Assembly: GCA_016223135.1 (NCBI GenBank)
Contig: JACRPQ010000015.1
Span: forward strand, 186,001 to 250,000
Source of the DNA: Chloroflexota bacterium
GTDB lineage: Bacteria; Chloroflexota; Anaerolineae; Anaerolineales; Villigracilaceae
Direction: 5' to 3'
DNA length: 64,000 nt
Below the pieces are notes generated by a model that saw only the letters and a list, made by a program, of their open reading frames with translations, was not told where the DNA came from and searched no databases. The position numbers were made by a program, and so were the translations under genes. Below are positions 1 to 8,960 of this stretch, piece by piece (the stretch's first letter is position 1; every line of letters begins with the position of its first letter).

Positions 1-720
1 CGCGTGAATTTGTCCGCGCCCGAGGGTTGTCCCTTTTGCCAGCGTATCGAGCCAGCCAACGATGTAATCGTAGTGCGGGGCATGTTCGAGCAGGTCGCTC
101 AGGTGCCGGCGGAGAGTCGGCACGTGCCAGGCGTCCACGGCTATCAGTCCAGAATGGATGCGTTTCATTTTCAAGGTGATGGTTGTGAAGACGCCCAGCA
201 TCCCCAGTCCGCCGATCATGGCGTAGAACAAGTCGGCGTTTTTCTTTGGCGAGCAGGTGACCAGCGCGCCGGTGGGGAGCAGGGCGGTGAATTCGGTCAC
301 GTGTTCGCCAATGGTGCCGGCGTGAAAATTGTTCTTGCCGTGGATGTTCGCCGCAAGACAGCCGCCCAGGGTGGTCTTCATTGTGCCGGAGACGACGGGG
401 ACCCACCAGCCGTCGGGTTCGACGCGCTTCCATAAGTCTTCGAGGGTGACGCCTGCCTCGCATCGGACGACGCCGGAGGCTGGATCCCAATCGAGGATGT
501 GATTCATCCCGCTCATATCGAGGACGATACCGCCGCCGTTGAGCGACACGTCGTTGTAACTGATGCCTGTACCGCGCGCGGTGACGGTCAGCCCGTATTT
601 TTTGGCGAGTTGAAAGGCTTCGTGGAGGTCTTCGGTCTTTTCGATTTTGATTCGATAGCAGGTCGCTTTGAGCGAATGCCCGAAATTTTCGAGTTGTGCA
701 AAACGGGTGGTGAGGTTCAT
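1..720 (-). CDS. FAD-linked oxidoreductase, DprE1-like (partial, C-terminus off the window)
   Basis: Only the first 240 residues are present. The reverse-strand reading starts MNLTTRFAQLENFGHS and contains an FAD-binding PCMH-type region (residues about 40-180, with GTGISYNDVSLNGGG). It also has the motif IHGKN followed by HAGTIGEHV, which closely resembles the flavin-linking segment of decaprenylphosphoryl-beta-D-ribose 2'-oxidase (DprE1). That family oxidises polyprenyl-phosphoryl ribose, and a partner short-chain dehydrogenase then reduces the product to the arabinose epimer. Such an SDR lies directly upstream (808-1593), which supports a two-step epimerase pair. The frame is open back to the SDR stop, but 720 is the first ATG. 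No clear ribosome site is visible, so the start is moderately certain. Confidence 0.8.
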   Translation of the reverse strand, partial: MNLTTRFAQLENFGHSLKATCYRIKIEKTEDLHEAFQLAKKYGLTVTARGTGISYNDVSLNGGGIVLDMSGMNHILDWDPASGVVRCEAGVTLEDLWKRVEPDGWWVPVVSGTMKTTLGGCLAANIHGKNNFHAGTIGEHVTEFTALLPTGALVTCSPKKNADLFYAMIGGLGMLGVFTTITLKMKRIHSGLIAVDAWHVPTLRRHLSDLLEHAPHYDYIVGWLDTLAKGTTLGRGQIHA

Positions 721-807
721 GAGGTTTGATGTGGAAACGTAAGAGATGTTCTCCAATGTGTTCAGCGGCGTTGGCGAATGCCGAGTCCGCGCGCATACAT
801 TGTGCGC

Positions 808-1593
808 TTAGAAAGACAGTCTCCTGAAAATGAAGGAGGGGATGTGACGAATGACCAGCATAATCCAACGCCAGAGGGGGGCGGTGTAGATGGTTTGCTT
901 GCGCTTCCGCATCGCGCGGATGATGTCTTCGGCGGCGCGTTCGGGTTCGATGGCAAAGGGCGTGGGTCCCTGCGCGGCTTTGAGCATTTCAGTCTTCATG
1001 AAGCCGGGCTTGACGGTCAGCACATGCACGCCGTGACGGGTGAGGCGGTTGCGCAGCGCTTCGAGGTAGGTGGTCAGCCCGGCTTTGGAGGCGTTGTAGC
1101 CGGGGTTGCCCACCCGTCCGCGGTCGCCTGCCACCGAGGAGATGCCGACAATCTGCCCGGCGCCGGCGGATTGGAACATTTCGGCGATGGGTGTGAGCCA
1201 TGCCATGGCGCCAATGAGATTGACCTCCACCATGCGGCGGTCATTTTCGAAGTTGTATTTGTCCATGCCGCCGGGCGGCAGATTGATCCCTGCCGCGTAA
1301 ATGACGAAATCCAAGCCGCCCAGTTCGGCGACGATCTTACGCAGCAGGGCAGGCGTCTTATCGTATTCGCAGACATCATGCGGATAGGCGCGGGCATAGC
1401 CGCCGCTGGCATTCAGTTGGCGGCAAAGCGCCTCCAGTTTATCTTGGCTGCGGGCGACCAGCGCGAGCGATGTTTCCTGTCCGGCAAGTTTTTGCGCGAG
1501 TGCAGCGCCCAGCCCTGTGGATGCGCCGATGATAATTCCGCGCCGGCGGGGGGTGAGCGGTGTGGTGTAAGGGGACTTTGGAAAGTCTGACAC
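808..1593 (-). CDS. Short-chain dehydrogenase/reductase, DprE2-like
   Basis: A 261-residue classical SDR. The Rossmann glycine motif GASTGLG is near residue 23, the NAG-type position is read as YAAGIN, a serine follows in GISSVAG, and the catalytic YNASK motif is near residue 167. The C-terminus is an amphipathic/hydrophobic tail (WRWIMLVIRHIPSFIF), often seen on SDRs acting on lipid-linked substrates. The start is GTG at 1593, preceded by a good GGAGG about 6 nt upstream. It is the first gene of a minus-strand pair with the DprE1-like oxidase. The inferred role is reduction of the 2'-keto intermediate to complete epimerisation of a polyprenyl-phosphate sugar at the membrane. A generic SDR function cannot be excluded. 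Confidence 0.82.
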   Translation of the reverse strand: MSDFPKSPYTTPLTPRRRGIIIGASTGLGAALAQKLAGQETSLALVARSQDKLEALCRQLNASGGYARAYPHDVCEYDKTPALLRKIVAELGGLDFVIYAAGINLPPGGMDKYNFENDRRMVEVNLIGAMAWLTPIAEMFQSAGAGQIVGISSVAGDRGRVGNPGYNASKAGLTTYLEALRNRLTRHGVHVLTVKPGFMKTEMLKAAQGPTPFAIEPERAAEDIIRAMRKRKQTIYTAPLWRWIMLVIRHIPSFIFRRLSF

Positions 1594-1735
1594 GTTTTGT
1601 CCTCCAGAAAGTTTCGCATCTCATTGTAATCCATTCATGAGTTTTGCAGTGATCTCATCGGTGGATAAGAGAATCGGCGGAGCGGTTACATCCATAATGC
1701 TGTAACGCGCATGTAATACACAAGAACGCGTGTGT

Positions 1736-1744
1736 TGCTATAAT
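1736..1744 (+). promoter_or_regulatory. Extended -10 promoter of the GGDEF gene
   Basis: TGCTATAAT is an extended -10 element about 65 nt ahead of the chosen GGDEF start. No convincing -35 is seen. Just upstream (1684-1705) lies the palindrome GTTACA-N10-TGTAAC, a possible operator. Confidence 0.5.
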
Positions 1745-1810
1745 GTGCAAGTGTATCGTCGAAGATGGAACGGGCGTTTTTGGCGATGCAGTCAACATAA
1801 TGTGAATCTT

Positions 1811-3049
1811 ATGAAAGAACAGGTTTTGCAAATTCTCGCGGAAGCCCGCAAACGGCTGGATGCCGCAAACGTTTCCCATTCGGAGAGGGACATTCTCTTG
1901 AAACTGATTGGTGTACTTGTCGATTCCATGCAGCACTTTACTCACAATAGCGAAGACCTGAATTCTCTTGCCCAGGCGGTTGTTGACCAGCGCGCCTTGC
2001 TTGCCCTGCTCAAACAGCAGGCGGATGAATTGGATGCGCTCAAAAAATTGAGCATCAACCTCACCTCCAGCCTCGATTTGCCCGATGTGCTGGACGCGCT
2101 CTCATCGGAAGCGCTGCGATTGATTCCCAACGCCCAGGATGTTCACATCTTCCTCTATGCCGACGGCAAACTCTCTTTCGGCGCGGCGTTGGATTTTGAC
2201 GGCAACAAAAACACCGTCTGGTCGAAGCCGCGCCCTAACGGACTGACCTACACAGTAGCGCGCAGCGGCGAGATGATCATCGTGGAAGACATGCAAAATC
2301 ACCCTCTGTTCGTAAATGTCCCCTCAAACTGGAGGGGTTCCATTATTGGTATTCCCCTGAAAACGGACGACACTGTCGTGGGGGTGATGAATCTGGCACG
2401 CTCCCAAGTGGGCGGTTTTTCTTCCTCCGAACAGCGCCTGTTGAGCTTGCTGGCAGACCAAGCCGCCGTTGCCATTGCCAACGCCCGCCTGCATCAGATG
2501 GTCAGCCGGCAGGCATACAGCGACATGTTGACCGGTCTTCCCAACCGCCGCGCATTGGATGAACGCCTGGATGAGGAAATCCAGTCTGCCCGCCGCGGCA
2601 ATTACTCTTTTGCGGTCGTCATGATGGACCTGGATGGCTTCAAAGCCGTGAACGATACCTACGGTCACATCATCGGCGATGAAGTCCTGCGCCTCGTCTT
2701 CAACCAGATGGCGCGCCGCGTCCGCACCACCGACTTCCTTGCCCGCTACGGCGGCGACGAACTGACCCTCATCCTCTCCCAGTCCGACATCGCTTCCGCA
2801 AAAGTCGTGACATCCAAAATCAGCGAAGAGATGCAGCGCATCAAATACACCCTGCCCGATAAAAAACGGCTCAACCTGAGCGTTTCCGGCGGCATTGCCC
2901 TTTACCCCGTCCATGCCCGCACCGCCTCCGACCTGCTGCGCGCAGCCGATGCGGCACTCTACCAAGCCAAAAAACATCACCGCGGCACCTTTCAAATCGC
3001 GCGCGGCGTGACCGGTCCTCTTACTTCTCACAGCATCATTGTCGAATAG
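1811..3049 (+). CDS. Diguanylate cyclase with GAF sensor domain
   Basis: A 412-residue soluble protein with a short coiled N-terminus, a GAF domain (about residues 70-230) and a GGDEF domain (about 245-400). The signature reads RYGGDEL, so the last position is L instead of F, while the catalytic GGDE part is intact. RTTD lies five residues before it, matching an RxxD inhibitory I-site. It should therefore make cyclic di-GMP from two GTP and be product-inhibited. The GAF ligand is unknown. The ATG at 1811 is chosen because upstream in-frame codons look non-coding; no strong ribosome site is visible. It stands alone, ending in a hairpin before the lipid kinase gene. Confidence 0.88.
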   Translation: MKEQVLQILAEARKRLDAANVSHSERDILLKLIGVLVDSMQHFTHNSEDLNSLAQAVVDQRALLALLKQQADELDALKKLSINLTSSLDLPDVLDALSSEALRLIPNAQDVHIFLYADGKLSFGAALDFDGNKNTVWSKPRPNGLTYTVARSGEMIIVEDMQNHPLFVNVPSNWRGSIIGIPLKTDDTVVGVMNLARSQVGGFSSSEQRLLSLLADQAAVAIANARLHQMVSRQAYSDMLTGLPNRRALDERLDEEIQSARRGNYSFAVVMMDLDGFKAVNDTYGHIIGDEVLRLVFNQMARRVRTTDFLARYGGDELTLILSQSDIASAKVVTSKISEEMQRIKYTLPDKKRLNLSVSGGIALYPVHARTASDLLRAADAALYQAKKHHRGTFQIARGVTGPLTSHSIIVE

Positions 3050-3092
3050 CCTCCCTTTCTCCCGCCGGGGGTTATAATCAGCGCACATTTCT

Positions 3093-3122
3093 GACCCTAA
3101 AGGCTGCACGACCTTTAGGGTC
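3093..3122 (+). terminator. Perfect hairpin between GGDEF and lipid kinase genes
   Basis: The inverted repeat GACCCTAAAGG / CCTTTAGGGTC is an 11-bp stem with an 8-nt loop, followed by TTCTTC. It lies after a TATAAT (3072-3077), so it may be in the leader of the next gene instead of, or as well as, ending the cyclase transcript. The CCTAAAGG/CCTTTAGG core recurs at 28691 and 38337. Confidence 0.5.
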
Positions 3123-3142
3123 TTCTTCACGGAGGCGCCTCC

Positions 3143-4060
3143 ATGCATCGCAAAATCAAAATCATCCTCAACCCCATGGCAGATATGGGCAACGCCTGGC
3201 GCATTGCCCGCGACCTGCGTTCCATCACTGAAGAACACGGCGGCATAGATTGGAGCGGCACCGTCTATCCCGGTCACGCCATCGAACTGGCAAAACAGGC
3301 AGGCGAGCAGGGCTATGACCTCGTCATCGCCATGGGCGGCGATGGAACCGTCCACGAAGTGATGAACGGACTCATGCAAATCCCCGCCGAGCGCCGCCCT
3401 GTCCTTGGCGTCGTCCCCGCCGGCTCTGGCAACGACTTCGGTCATGGCATCAACGCCGCCTCATCGCCTGCTGAAGCCCTGCAGCGTGCCATTCACGGCG
3501 AGCCCTCCAGCGTGGACTTGGGACTGATGACTGCCGAAGACGGGCGCAAGGAATACTTCGACAACACCCTCGGCATCGGCTTTGGCGCCATCGTCACCAT
3601 CCGCTCGCACCGCCTGCCTCTCCTGCGCGGCTTCCTCATGTACCTCACCGCTGTCCTCCAAACCATTTTGCTCGACCACAACCCCATCCACATGCAAATC
3701 GAAGTGGACGGCAAAAGACTGGAAGAAGACATCATCTACCTCGTCCTGTGCAACGGTCCGCGCGAGGGCGGCGGCTTCCTCATCGCCCCCGATGCCAAAA
3801 TAGATGATGGACTCCTCCACTACGCCATGATTACCAACGTCAGCCGCCTCAAAATGCTGCGCATCGTCCCCGAAGTCATGAAAGGCACGCATGGGCGCTT
3901 CAAGGAAGTCACCATCGCCGCCTGCCAAAAATTCACCCTCACCGCCGACCGTCCCCTTTACATCCACGCCGACGGCGAAATCTTCTCCGGTCCCGGCACC
4001 GACCTCCGCAAAGCCTCCTTCGAAATCGTCCCCAACGCGCTCAAGGTCGTGAGGGGGTAA
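3143..4060 (+). CDS. Diacylglycerol kinase family lipid kinase (YegS/DgkB-like)
   Basis: A 305-residue protein of the DAGK catalytic family. It has an N-terminal ILNPMAD element, the nucleotide-binding GGDGTVHEVMNGL motif near residue 67, and PAGSGNDF near residue 95, which is the classic order in YegS, DgkB and sphingosine kinases. It transfers the ATP gamma-phosphate to a lipid hydroxyl, probably diacylglycerol, feeding phosphatidate back to phospholipid synthesis at the inner membrane face. Length is typical. The start follows GGAGGCGCCTCC, which contains a good ribosome site. The true lipid substrate cannot be told from sequence. Confidence 0.88.
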   Translation: MHRKIKIILNPMADMGNAWRIARDLRSITEEHGGIDWSGTVYPGHAIELAKQAGEQGYDLVIAMGGDGTVHEVMNGLMQIPAERRPVLGVVPAGSGNDFGHGINAASSPAEALQRAIHGEPSSVDLGLMTAEDGRKEYFDNTLGIGFGAIVTIRSHRLPLLRGFLMYLTAVLQTILLDHNPIHMQIEVDGKRLEEDIIYLVLCNGPREGGGFLIAPDAKIDDGLLHYAMITNVSRLKMLRIVPEVMKGTHGRFKEVTIAACQKFTLTADRPLYIHADGEIFSGPGTDLRKASFEIVPNALKVVRG

Positions 4061-4063
4061 ACA

Positions 4064-4130
4064 GGTGTACAGGTAGACACGTATACAGGTACAATGCATG
4101 TGTACTTGTTTACCTATTTACTTGTATCCG
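4064..4130. repeat. Inverted pair of degenerate 8-bp repeats
   Basis: About four units of the type ACAGGTRN are followed, after a short centre, by units in the opposite sense (TGTACTTG, TTTACCTA, TTTACTTG). The whole block can fold as a hairpin between the lipid kinase and helicase-associated genes. The unit matches the larger octad array at 25972-26083. Confidence 0.7.
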
Positions 4131-4137
4131 TGCCCCC

Positions 4138-5790
4138 ATGCCCGACCTCTTTCACTCCCTCCTCAAACAGGATATTGGACACCTCCGCATCATCGCGGAA
4201 CTTTGGGGAATTGAACTGACCTCCGCCGCAGCGGAAGGCGCGCTGGAGGAACTCTGCGCCTCCCTCCTCGACCCGAACCTGCTCGCCGAAATCCGAGCCT
4301 CTCTGCCGCCCGAAGCGGATTCCGCCCTCGCCTTCCTCATCCACACGGGCGGACGAATCCCCTGGGCGACGTTCACGCGCAAATACGGCGACATACGCGA
4401 AGCCGGCGCAGGCAAACGCGACCGCGAAAAACCCTATCTCCACCCTGTCTCCGCCGCCGAAGTCCTCTACTACCGCGGCTTGCTCGCCCGCGCTTTCTTC
4501 GACACCCAAAAGGGACCGCAGGAATTCGCCTACATCCCCGACGACCTGCTTGCCTTGATGCAGACAGCCACAGAAGAACCGTCAGCAAAGACCGCCGCTC
4601 CCTCTTCAGAGCCACTCGGACGCCCCGCCTCCCCCGGCGAACGCGGACGCGAACTCCCCGCTAGCGACTCCATCCTCGACGACGCCGTCACCCTGCTGGC
4701 GGCATTGCGTCTCGGCATGGAACCGCCTGCAACAAACGTCCCTCATCTCATCCTGCGGGCATTTCTGCAAGCCGCCAACATTCTCGACGACAAAGGAACG
4801 CCGCAACCGGAAGCAGTGAGACAATTTTTGGAAGCGCCCCGCCCGCAGGCGCTCCAACGCCTGCAGGAAGCCTGGCAGGCGAGCGAAACCTTCAACGAAC
4901 TCAAACTCGTGCCCAGCCTCGTCTGCGAAGGCGAATGGAACAACCAACCGCTCGAAACGCGTGAATTCCTCCTCAACCTGTTCGGTGAAATTCCCCCCGG
5001 CAAGTGGTGGAGTTTGGGCGCCTTCCTGCGCGGCATCAAACAAAACTACCCCGACTTTCAACGCCCCGCCGGCGACTACGACTCGTGGTTTATCAAACGC
5101 GCCGCCGATGGCGTGTACCTGCGCGGCTTTGCGCACTGGGACGAAGTGGATGGCGCGCTGGTCAAATTCTTCATCACGGGCATTCTGCATTGGCTGGGGG
5201 AGGTGGATTTATCCATTGCCGAAGGGGCGGCGGAACCGACTGCTTTTCGCCTCAGGTCACATGTCGAAAGTCAAAGGTCTGACATTCGACTTTCGACGTT
5301 TGACGAAACAGGAAAAATAAAAGTTTTATCGAACGGAAGAATCAACATGGAAAGAACCACCCCGCGGGTCGTCCGTTATCAGATTTCGCGCTTTTGTGAA
5401 TGGGAAGAACCACAAGCTGACGTGTACCGCTATCGCATTACCGTGCGCTCCCTCGCCAAAGCCAAAGAACAAGGCTTGCAAGCCGCGCATTTGCTTGTTT
5501 TGCTGTCGAAGCATTCCGATGCGGGAGTTCCGCCCTCGCTGGTCAAAGCCCTCAAACGCTGGGACGTTCACGGGACGGAGGCGCGGGTGGAGACTCAGGT
5601 CGTTTTGCGGGTGAGCAGTCCCCAGGTCCTGGAAGAGATGCGTAAATCCAAAGCGGCAAAATTTCTGGGCGAGATGTTAAGTCCGACGGCGGTCATCGTC
5701 AAAAGCGGCGCCATCCAAAAAGTGATGGAAGCCATGACCGAGTTGGGATTGTTGGCAGAAGATAATACTATGACTCAGAAAGAAGAATAA
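4138..5790 (+). CDS. Helicase-associated (XPB/Ssl2 N-terminal-like) domain protein
   Basis: A 550-residue protein without a helicase motor. The C-terminal third (about residues 370-540) has the pattern typical of the helicase-C-3/XPB-like associated domain: VLSNGRINMERTTPRVVRYQ, then RFCEWEE, YRYRITVRSLAKAKEQG, and a terminal LGEMLSPTAVIVKSGAIQKVMEAMTELGLL. The N-terminal part looks helical, with winged-helix-like character. In other bacteria this domain accompanies XPB-type helicases, but none is seen here. The function is therefore unknown, possibly nucleic-acid binding. A 35-bp inverted heptad-like insert (5263-5297) encodes a linker around residues 376-387. Confidence 0.65.
   Translation: MPDLFHSLLKQDIGHLRIIAELWGIELTSAAAEGALEELCASLLDPNLLAEIRASLPPEADSALAFLIHTGGRIPWATFTRKYGDIREAGAGKRDREKPYLHPVSAAEVLYYRGLLARAFFDTQKGPQEFAYIPDDLLALMQTATEEPSAKTAAPSSEPLGRPASPGERGRELPASDSILDDAVTLLAALRLGMEPPATNVPHLILRAFLQAANILDDKGTPQPEAVRQFLEAPRPQALQRLQEAWQASETFNELKLVPSLVCEGEWNNQPLETREFLLNLFGEIPPGKWWSLGAFLRGIKQNYPDFQRPAGDYDSWFIKRAADGVYLRGFAHWDEVDGALVKFFITGILHWLGEVDLSIAEGAAEPTAFRLRSHVESQRSDIRLSTFDETGKIKVLSNGRINMERTTPRVVRYQISRFCEWEEPQADVYRYRITVRSLAKAKEQGLQAAHLLVLLSKHSDAGVPPSLVKALKRWDVHGTEARVETQVVLRVSSPQVLEEMRKSKAAKFLGEMLSPTAVIVKSGAIQKVMEAMTELGLLAEDNTMTQKEE
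5263..5297. repeat. Intragenic inverted heptad-type repeat
   Basis: GTCGAAAGTC and GACTTTCGAC form a perfect 10-bp inverted repeat around a 15-nt centre that also holds AAAGGTC/GACATTC units. The unit type is the same as the intergenic heptad arrays near hisF/hisI. It is read in frame as a polar linker. Confidence 0.6.
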
Positions 5791-5791
5791 C

Positions 5792-6124
5792 ATGTACGTG
5801 CTGAAATTCTTCCAACCGAACCAATTAAAACTTGGAGTTTTTCTTTTGGTTGGATTTTTATCATCAATAACCTCCTATGGGTTTCAAGCCACAACAAAGA
5901 TAACATGGGATGAATATCATGGATTTCCCTTTGCTTTTATAAAACTGACTGGGTGCTATGGTCCGTGTTATCAAGATAAAATCGGTTACAGATATTTAAT
6001 TGATGTTTTCGATCTCAATATGTTCTTGTTGAATATGTTGATCTGGTATGTGATTGCCTGTCTCTTTGCCTATGGTCTTTCGACCATCCGCAAAGTTAAG
6101 GCGATTGTCACTGACAAGAGATGA
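5792..6124 (+). CDS. Small membrane protein of unknown function
   Basis: A 110-residue protein beginning 2 nt after the previous stop. It has two hydrophobic segments (about residues 12-31 and 78-98) flanking a polar stretch with the cysteines of GCYGPC. Base composition is clearly more AT-rich than its neighbours, and it uses rarer A/T-ending codons, which suggests recent acquisition. No family is recognised. The ribosome site is the AGAAAGAAG run at the end of the upstream gene. It could be translationally coupled to that gene. Confidence 0.6.
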   Translation: MYVLKFFQPNQLKLGVFLLVGFLSSITSYGFQATTKITWDEYHGFPFAFIKLTGCYGPCYQDKIGYRYLIDVFDLNMFLLNMLIWYVIACLFAYGLSTIRKVKAIVTDKR

Positions 6125-6199
6125 CAATTGCTTGTACACATCTCGCTATAATAATCACGCCTGAAACATCAATCTCTAATTCTCTCTTCAGGAGTCCCC

Positions 6200-7378
6200 A
6201 TGTCCAAACTCGATTGGCTTACACAGGAAATTGAAGGCTTGAAAGAGCAGGGCTTGTACAACCGCATCCGCACGATTGGCTCGGCGCAGGGCGCACGCCT
6301 GAAGGTGGACGGCAAGGATGTGCTCAATTTCTGTTCGAACAATTATCTTGGTCTGGCGAATCATCCCAAACTGGTGCAAGCCGCCAGCGAGGCGATGAAG
6401 AAATACGGCGTCGGTCCCGCCGCAGTGCGTTCGATTGCCGGCACGACCGACCTGCATGTGCAGCTGGAAGAGCGGCTCGCCAAATTCAAAGGCGCGGAGG
6501 AAGTCATCACTTTCCAATCGGGCTTCACTGCCAACCTCGGCACCATCTCCGCTTTGGTTGGAAAAGAAGACGTGATTTTTTCCGACCGTCTGAATCACGC
6601 CTCCATCATTGACGGATGCCGTCTCTCCGGCGCGAAGATCGTTGCCTACGAACATAACGACCCTGCCGCGCTGGAGGACGCGATCAAGGAACACGCTTCG
6701 AACTTCCGCCGGGCTTTGATCGTCACGGACGGCGTGTTCAGCATGGACGGCGACATCGCCCCCTTGCCCGACCTGGTTGAAGTGGCGAAGAAGTACGACA
6801 TCCTCTTCATGGTGGATGACGCCCACGGCGAAGGCGTGTTGGGCAAAGGCGGACGCGGCATCGTGGATCATTTTGGCTTGCACGGCATGGTGGATATCGA
6901 GGTCGGTACGATGTCCAAAGCGTTTGGCGTGGTCGGCGGGATGGTGGCTGGTGACAGACGGATTATCGAATGGCTGCGTCAGCGCGGACGACCGTTCCTG
7001 TTCTCCTCCGCCGTCACTGCCCCCGATGCGGCGGCGTGCCTTGCGGCAGTGGACCTGCTCGAGGAATCCACCGCGCTCGTGGATAAACTGTGGGACAACG
7101 CCCGATACTTCAAAGAGGAAATGAAAAAGCTTGGCTTCGATACCGGCGTCAGCCAGACGCCCATCACACCGGTCATGCTTGGTGAGGCGCCGCTGGCGCA
7201 GCAGTTCAGCCGCGAACTGTTCGAGGAGGGCGTGTTTGCGATGGCAATCGGTTATCCCACCGTGCCGAAAGGCAAGGCGCGGATACGCGTCATGATTTCC
7301 GCCTCCCACGACCGCGATGATTTGGGTCAGGGGCTGGAGGCGTTTGCAAAAGTGGGGAAGAGGCTGGGCGTGATATAG
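6200..7378 (+). CDS. kbl: Glycine C-acetyltransferase (2-amino-3-ketobutyrate CoA ligase)
   Basis: A 392-residue alpha-oxoamine synthase of fold type I PLP enzymes. Landmarks are [53 protein letters not shown] with the PLP-contacting Asp and His, and [12 protein letters not shown] with the Schiff-base lysine. Length and N-terminus fit Kbl, which splits 2-amino-3-ketobutyrate with CoA to glycine and acetyl-CoA in threonine breakdown. The related BioF is possible, but no biotin genes are near. No threonine dehydrogenase lies next to it. A TATAAT (6147-6152) and a CAGGAG ribosome site precede the gene. Confidence 0.88.
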   Translation: MSKLDWLTQEIEGLKEQGLYNRIRTIGSAQGARLKVDGKDVLNFCSNNYLGLANHPKLVQAASEAMKKYGVGPAAVRSIAGTTDLHVQLEERLAKFKGAEEVITFQSGFTANLGTISALVGKEDVIFSDRLNHASIIDGCRLSGAKIVAYEHNDPAALEDAIKEHASNFRRALIVTDGVFSMDGDIAPLPDLVEVAKKYDILFMVDDAHGEGVLGKGGRGIVDHFGLHGMVDIEVGTMSKAFGVVGGMVAGDRRIIEWLRQRGRPFLFSSAVTAPDAAACLAAVDLLEESTALVDKLWDNARYFKEEMKKLGFDTGVSQTPITPVMLGEAPLAQQFSRELFEEGVFAMAIGYPTVPKGKARIRVMISASHDRDDLGQGLEAFAKVGKRLGVI

Positions 7379-7388
7379 AAATGGGATG

Positions 7389-7435
7389 GGGCTGGAGAAA
7401 CCACTTTCCTGCTTCCCTCACGGCTTCTCCAGCCC
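7389..7435. terminator. Convergent hairpin after kbl and cbiO
   Basis: GGGCTGGAGAA (7389-7399) and TTCTCCAGCCC (7425-7435) form an 11-bp stem. The right arm is also the end of cbiO. There is no T-tract, so termination is only likely. Confidence 0.4.
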
Positions 7436-8128
7436 ATGCTCGTTCAAGAACTTTTCATCGGAGAGAATTCTTCTCGTATCCCCATCCGCCACGATGAGAC
7501 CCTCATCCATCACGATCATGCGTGGGAACAACTCCTCGACCATCCTCATGTCGTGCGTGGAGACCAGCATCGTGATTGGCAGTTCGCGCAGCAGATTGAT
7601 CAATGTCCGCCTTGCGCGCGGATCGAGTCCCGCTGTGGGTTCATCCAAGACCAGTATCTGCGGCTTCATCGAAAGCACCGTCGCAATGGCGATACGTTTC
7701 TTCTCGCCCACGCTCAAGTGATGCGACATGCGATCGCGGTAGTTCGACATGCGCACTGCCTGCAGCGCGGCTTCCACACGTTCAATCACCTCATCCTTCG
7801 GCAGTCCCATATGGAGCGGACCAAACGCCACATCCTCGAAGACCGTCGGCGAGAAGAGTTGGTCATCGGGGTTTTGGAAAACGAGTCCGACCATTGCGCG
7901 GATGGCAGGCAGATTGTCGCGCGAGAGGCGTTCGCCTGCCACAATGACCTCGCCCTCGCCGTGCAAAATTCCATTCAAATGCAGCATCAACGTGGACTTT
8001 CCCGCGCCGTTGGGTCCCACCAGCGCCGCCTTATCGCCCTCGCACAAATCGAACGAAACGCCGCGCAGCGCCTGATGATGGTCGTGATAGGAAAAGTGTA
8101 AATTGCGCACCGATAAAACGTTGGTCAT
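7418..8128 (-). CDS. cbiO: ECF-type metal transporter ATPase
   Basis: A 236-residue ABC ATPase. Walker A is GPNGAGKST, the Q-loop is VFQNPDDQLF (the QNPDDQ form typical of ECF/CbiO ATPases), the signature is HLSVGEKKR, Walker B is ILVLDEPTAGLD, and the switch histidine is in STHD. It energises uptake of a divalent transition metal together with CbiQ and CbiM. It overlaps the cbiQ stop by 4 nt and is the last gene of a minus-strand fur-cbiM-cbiQ-cbiO operon. Confidence 0.93.
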   Translation of the reverse strand: MTNVLSVRNLHFSYHDHHQALRGVSFDLCEGDKAALVGPNGAGKSTLMLHLNGILHGEGEVIVAGERLSRDNLPAIRAMVGLVFQNPDDQLFSPTVFEDVAFGPLHMGLPKDEVIERVEAALQAVRMSNYRDRMSHHLSVGEKKRIAIATVLSMKPQILVLDEPTAGLDPRARRTLINLLRELPITMLVSTHDMRMVEELFPRMIVMDEGLIVADGDTRRILSDEKFLNEHGLEKP

Positions 8129-8916
8129 ATTCTTCCAATCAGTTGAAACAATAAAATGATGAGCAGCGTCAGCGCGATCGTGACATAATCCACGCGGCGC
8201 ATCTCGTGCGGATAAATCGTGTTCAGATGACCCGTGTACCCGCGCGCCAGCATCGCGTTATAGACGCGGTCGCTGCGCTCGTAACTTCGCAAAAAGAGTT
8301 GACCTGCCATATTGCCCGCCACCTCCGCCCGCCACGCCACGCTTCCACCGGACCTCAAACCTGTCACCGCCGCCGAACGAGCCTCCCTCGCCCTGAGCAG
8401 ACGGAAGACCTCGTCCACAAGCACGAAGAGGTAGCGGTATAGGAACGCAATGATGGTGGTCAGGATGGCTGGCACACGCAAATGCTCCAGCGCATGGACA
8501 ATATCCGGAAAGCGTGTCGTCGCCACCAACAGGATTGCCATCTGCACCGACAGCCACGAACGGATGACGATGCTGACAAAGCGGAGAAGTCCCGCATCCG
8601 TGATGGTCAGTTCCCAGAATAGAAAATGGAACGTGGAAATCGGGCTGCCTGGAATGGAAAAGAGAACGGTGATTGCTGCAAGCGCGAACGGCAGGGCAAT
8701 GAATGACCTTTTGAACGTGAAAGCAAGCCCCAGATTCGAGAGGGCGTTGGCAAACAGCACGAACAACCATGAAAGCCCAAACGCCAGCCACGCGCCATCG
8801 GGCAGAAAAACGTTCGAGAAAATGAAGACAACAGTGACGATTACCTTGACGCGCGGTTCGAGGCGGTGAAGGAAACTGCCGGTGTCGTGGTAACGGTCAA
8901 AAACGTCGAAATGCAT
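8125..8916 (-). CDS. cbiQ: ECF-type metal transporter transmembrane subunit
   Basis: A 263-residue membrane protein beginning MHFDVFDRYHDTGSFLHRLEPRVKV, the usual CbiQ opening. About five hydrophobic segments follow, with two cytoplasmic coupling motifs (LRAREARSA and RSYERSDRVYNAMLARG) that dock on the ATPase. It forms the scaffold between CbiO and the substrate-binding CbiM. Coupled to cbiO by a 4-nt overlap. Confidence 0.92.
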   Translation of the reverse strand: MHFDVFDRYHDTGSFLHRLEPRVKVIVTVVFIFSNVFLPDGAWLAFGLSWLFVLFANALSNLGLAFTFKRSFIALPFALAAITVLFSIPGSPISTFHFLFWELTITDAGLLRFVSIVIRSWLSVQMAILLVATTRFPDIVHALEHLRVPAILTTIIAFLYRYLFVLVDEVFRLLRAREARSAAVTGLRSGGSVAWRAEVAGNMAGQLFLRSYERSDRVYNAMLARGYTGHLNTIYPHEMRRVDYVTIALTLLIILLFQLIGRI

Positions 8917-8960
8917 TTTGGGAGTTCCGAGGGTGTGGCGTACTCATTCGTTGACCAGCG

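Noticed and set aside
4-729. Plus-strand open frames at the left edge
   Set aside because: The minus strand encodes a continuous DprE1-like flavoprotein with clear motifs; the plus frames have none.
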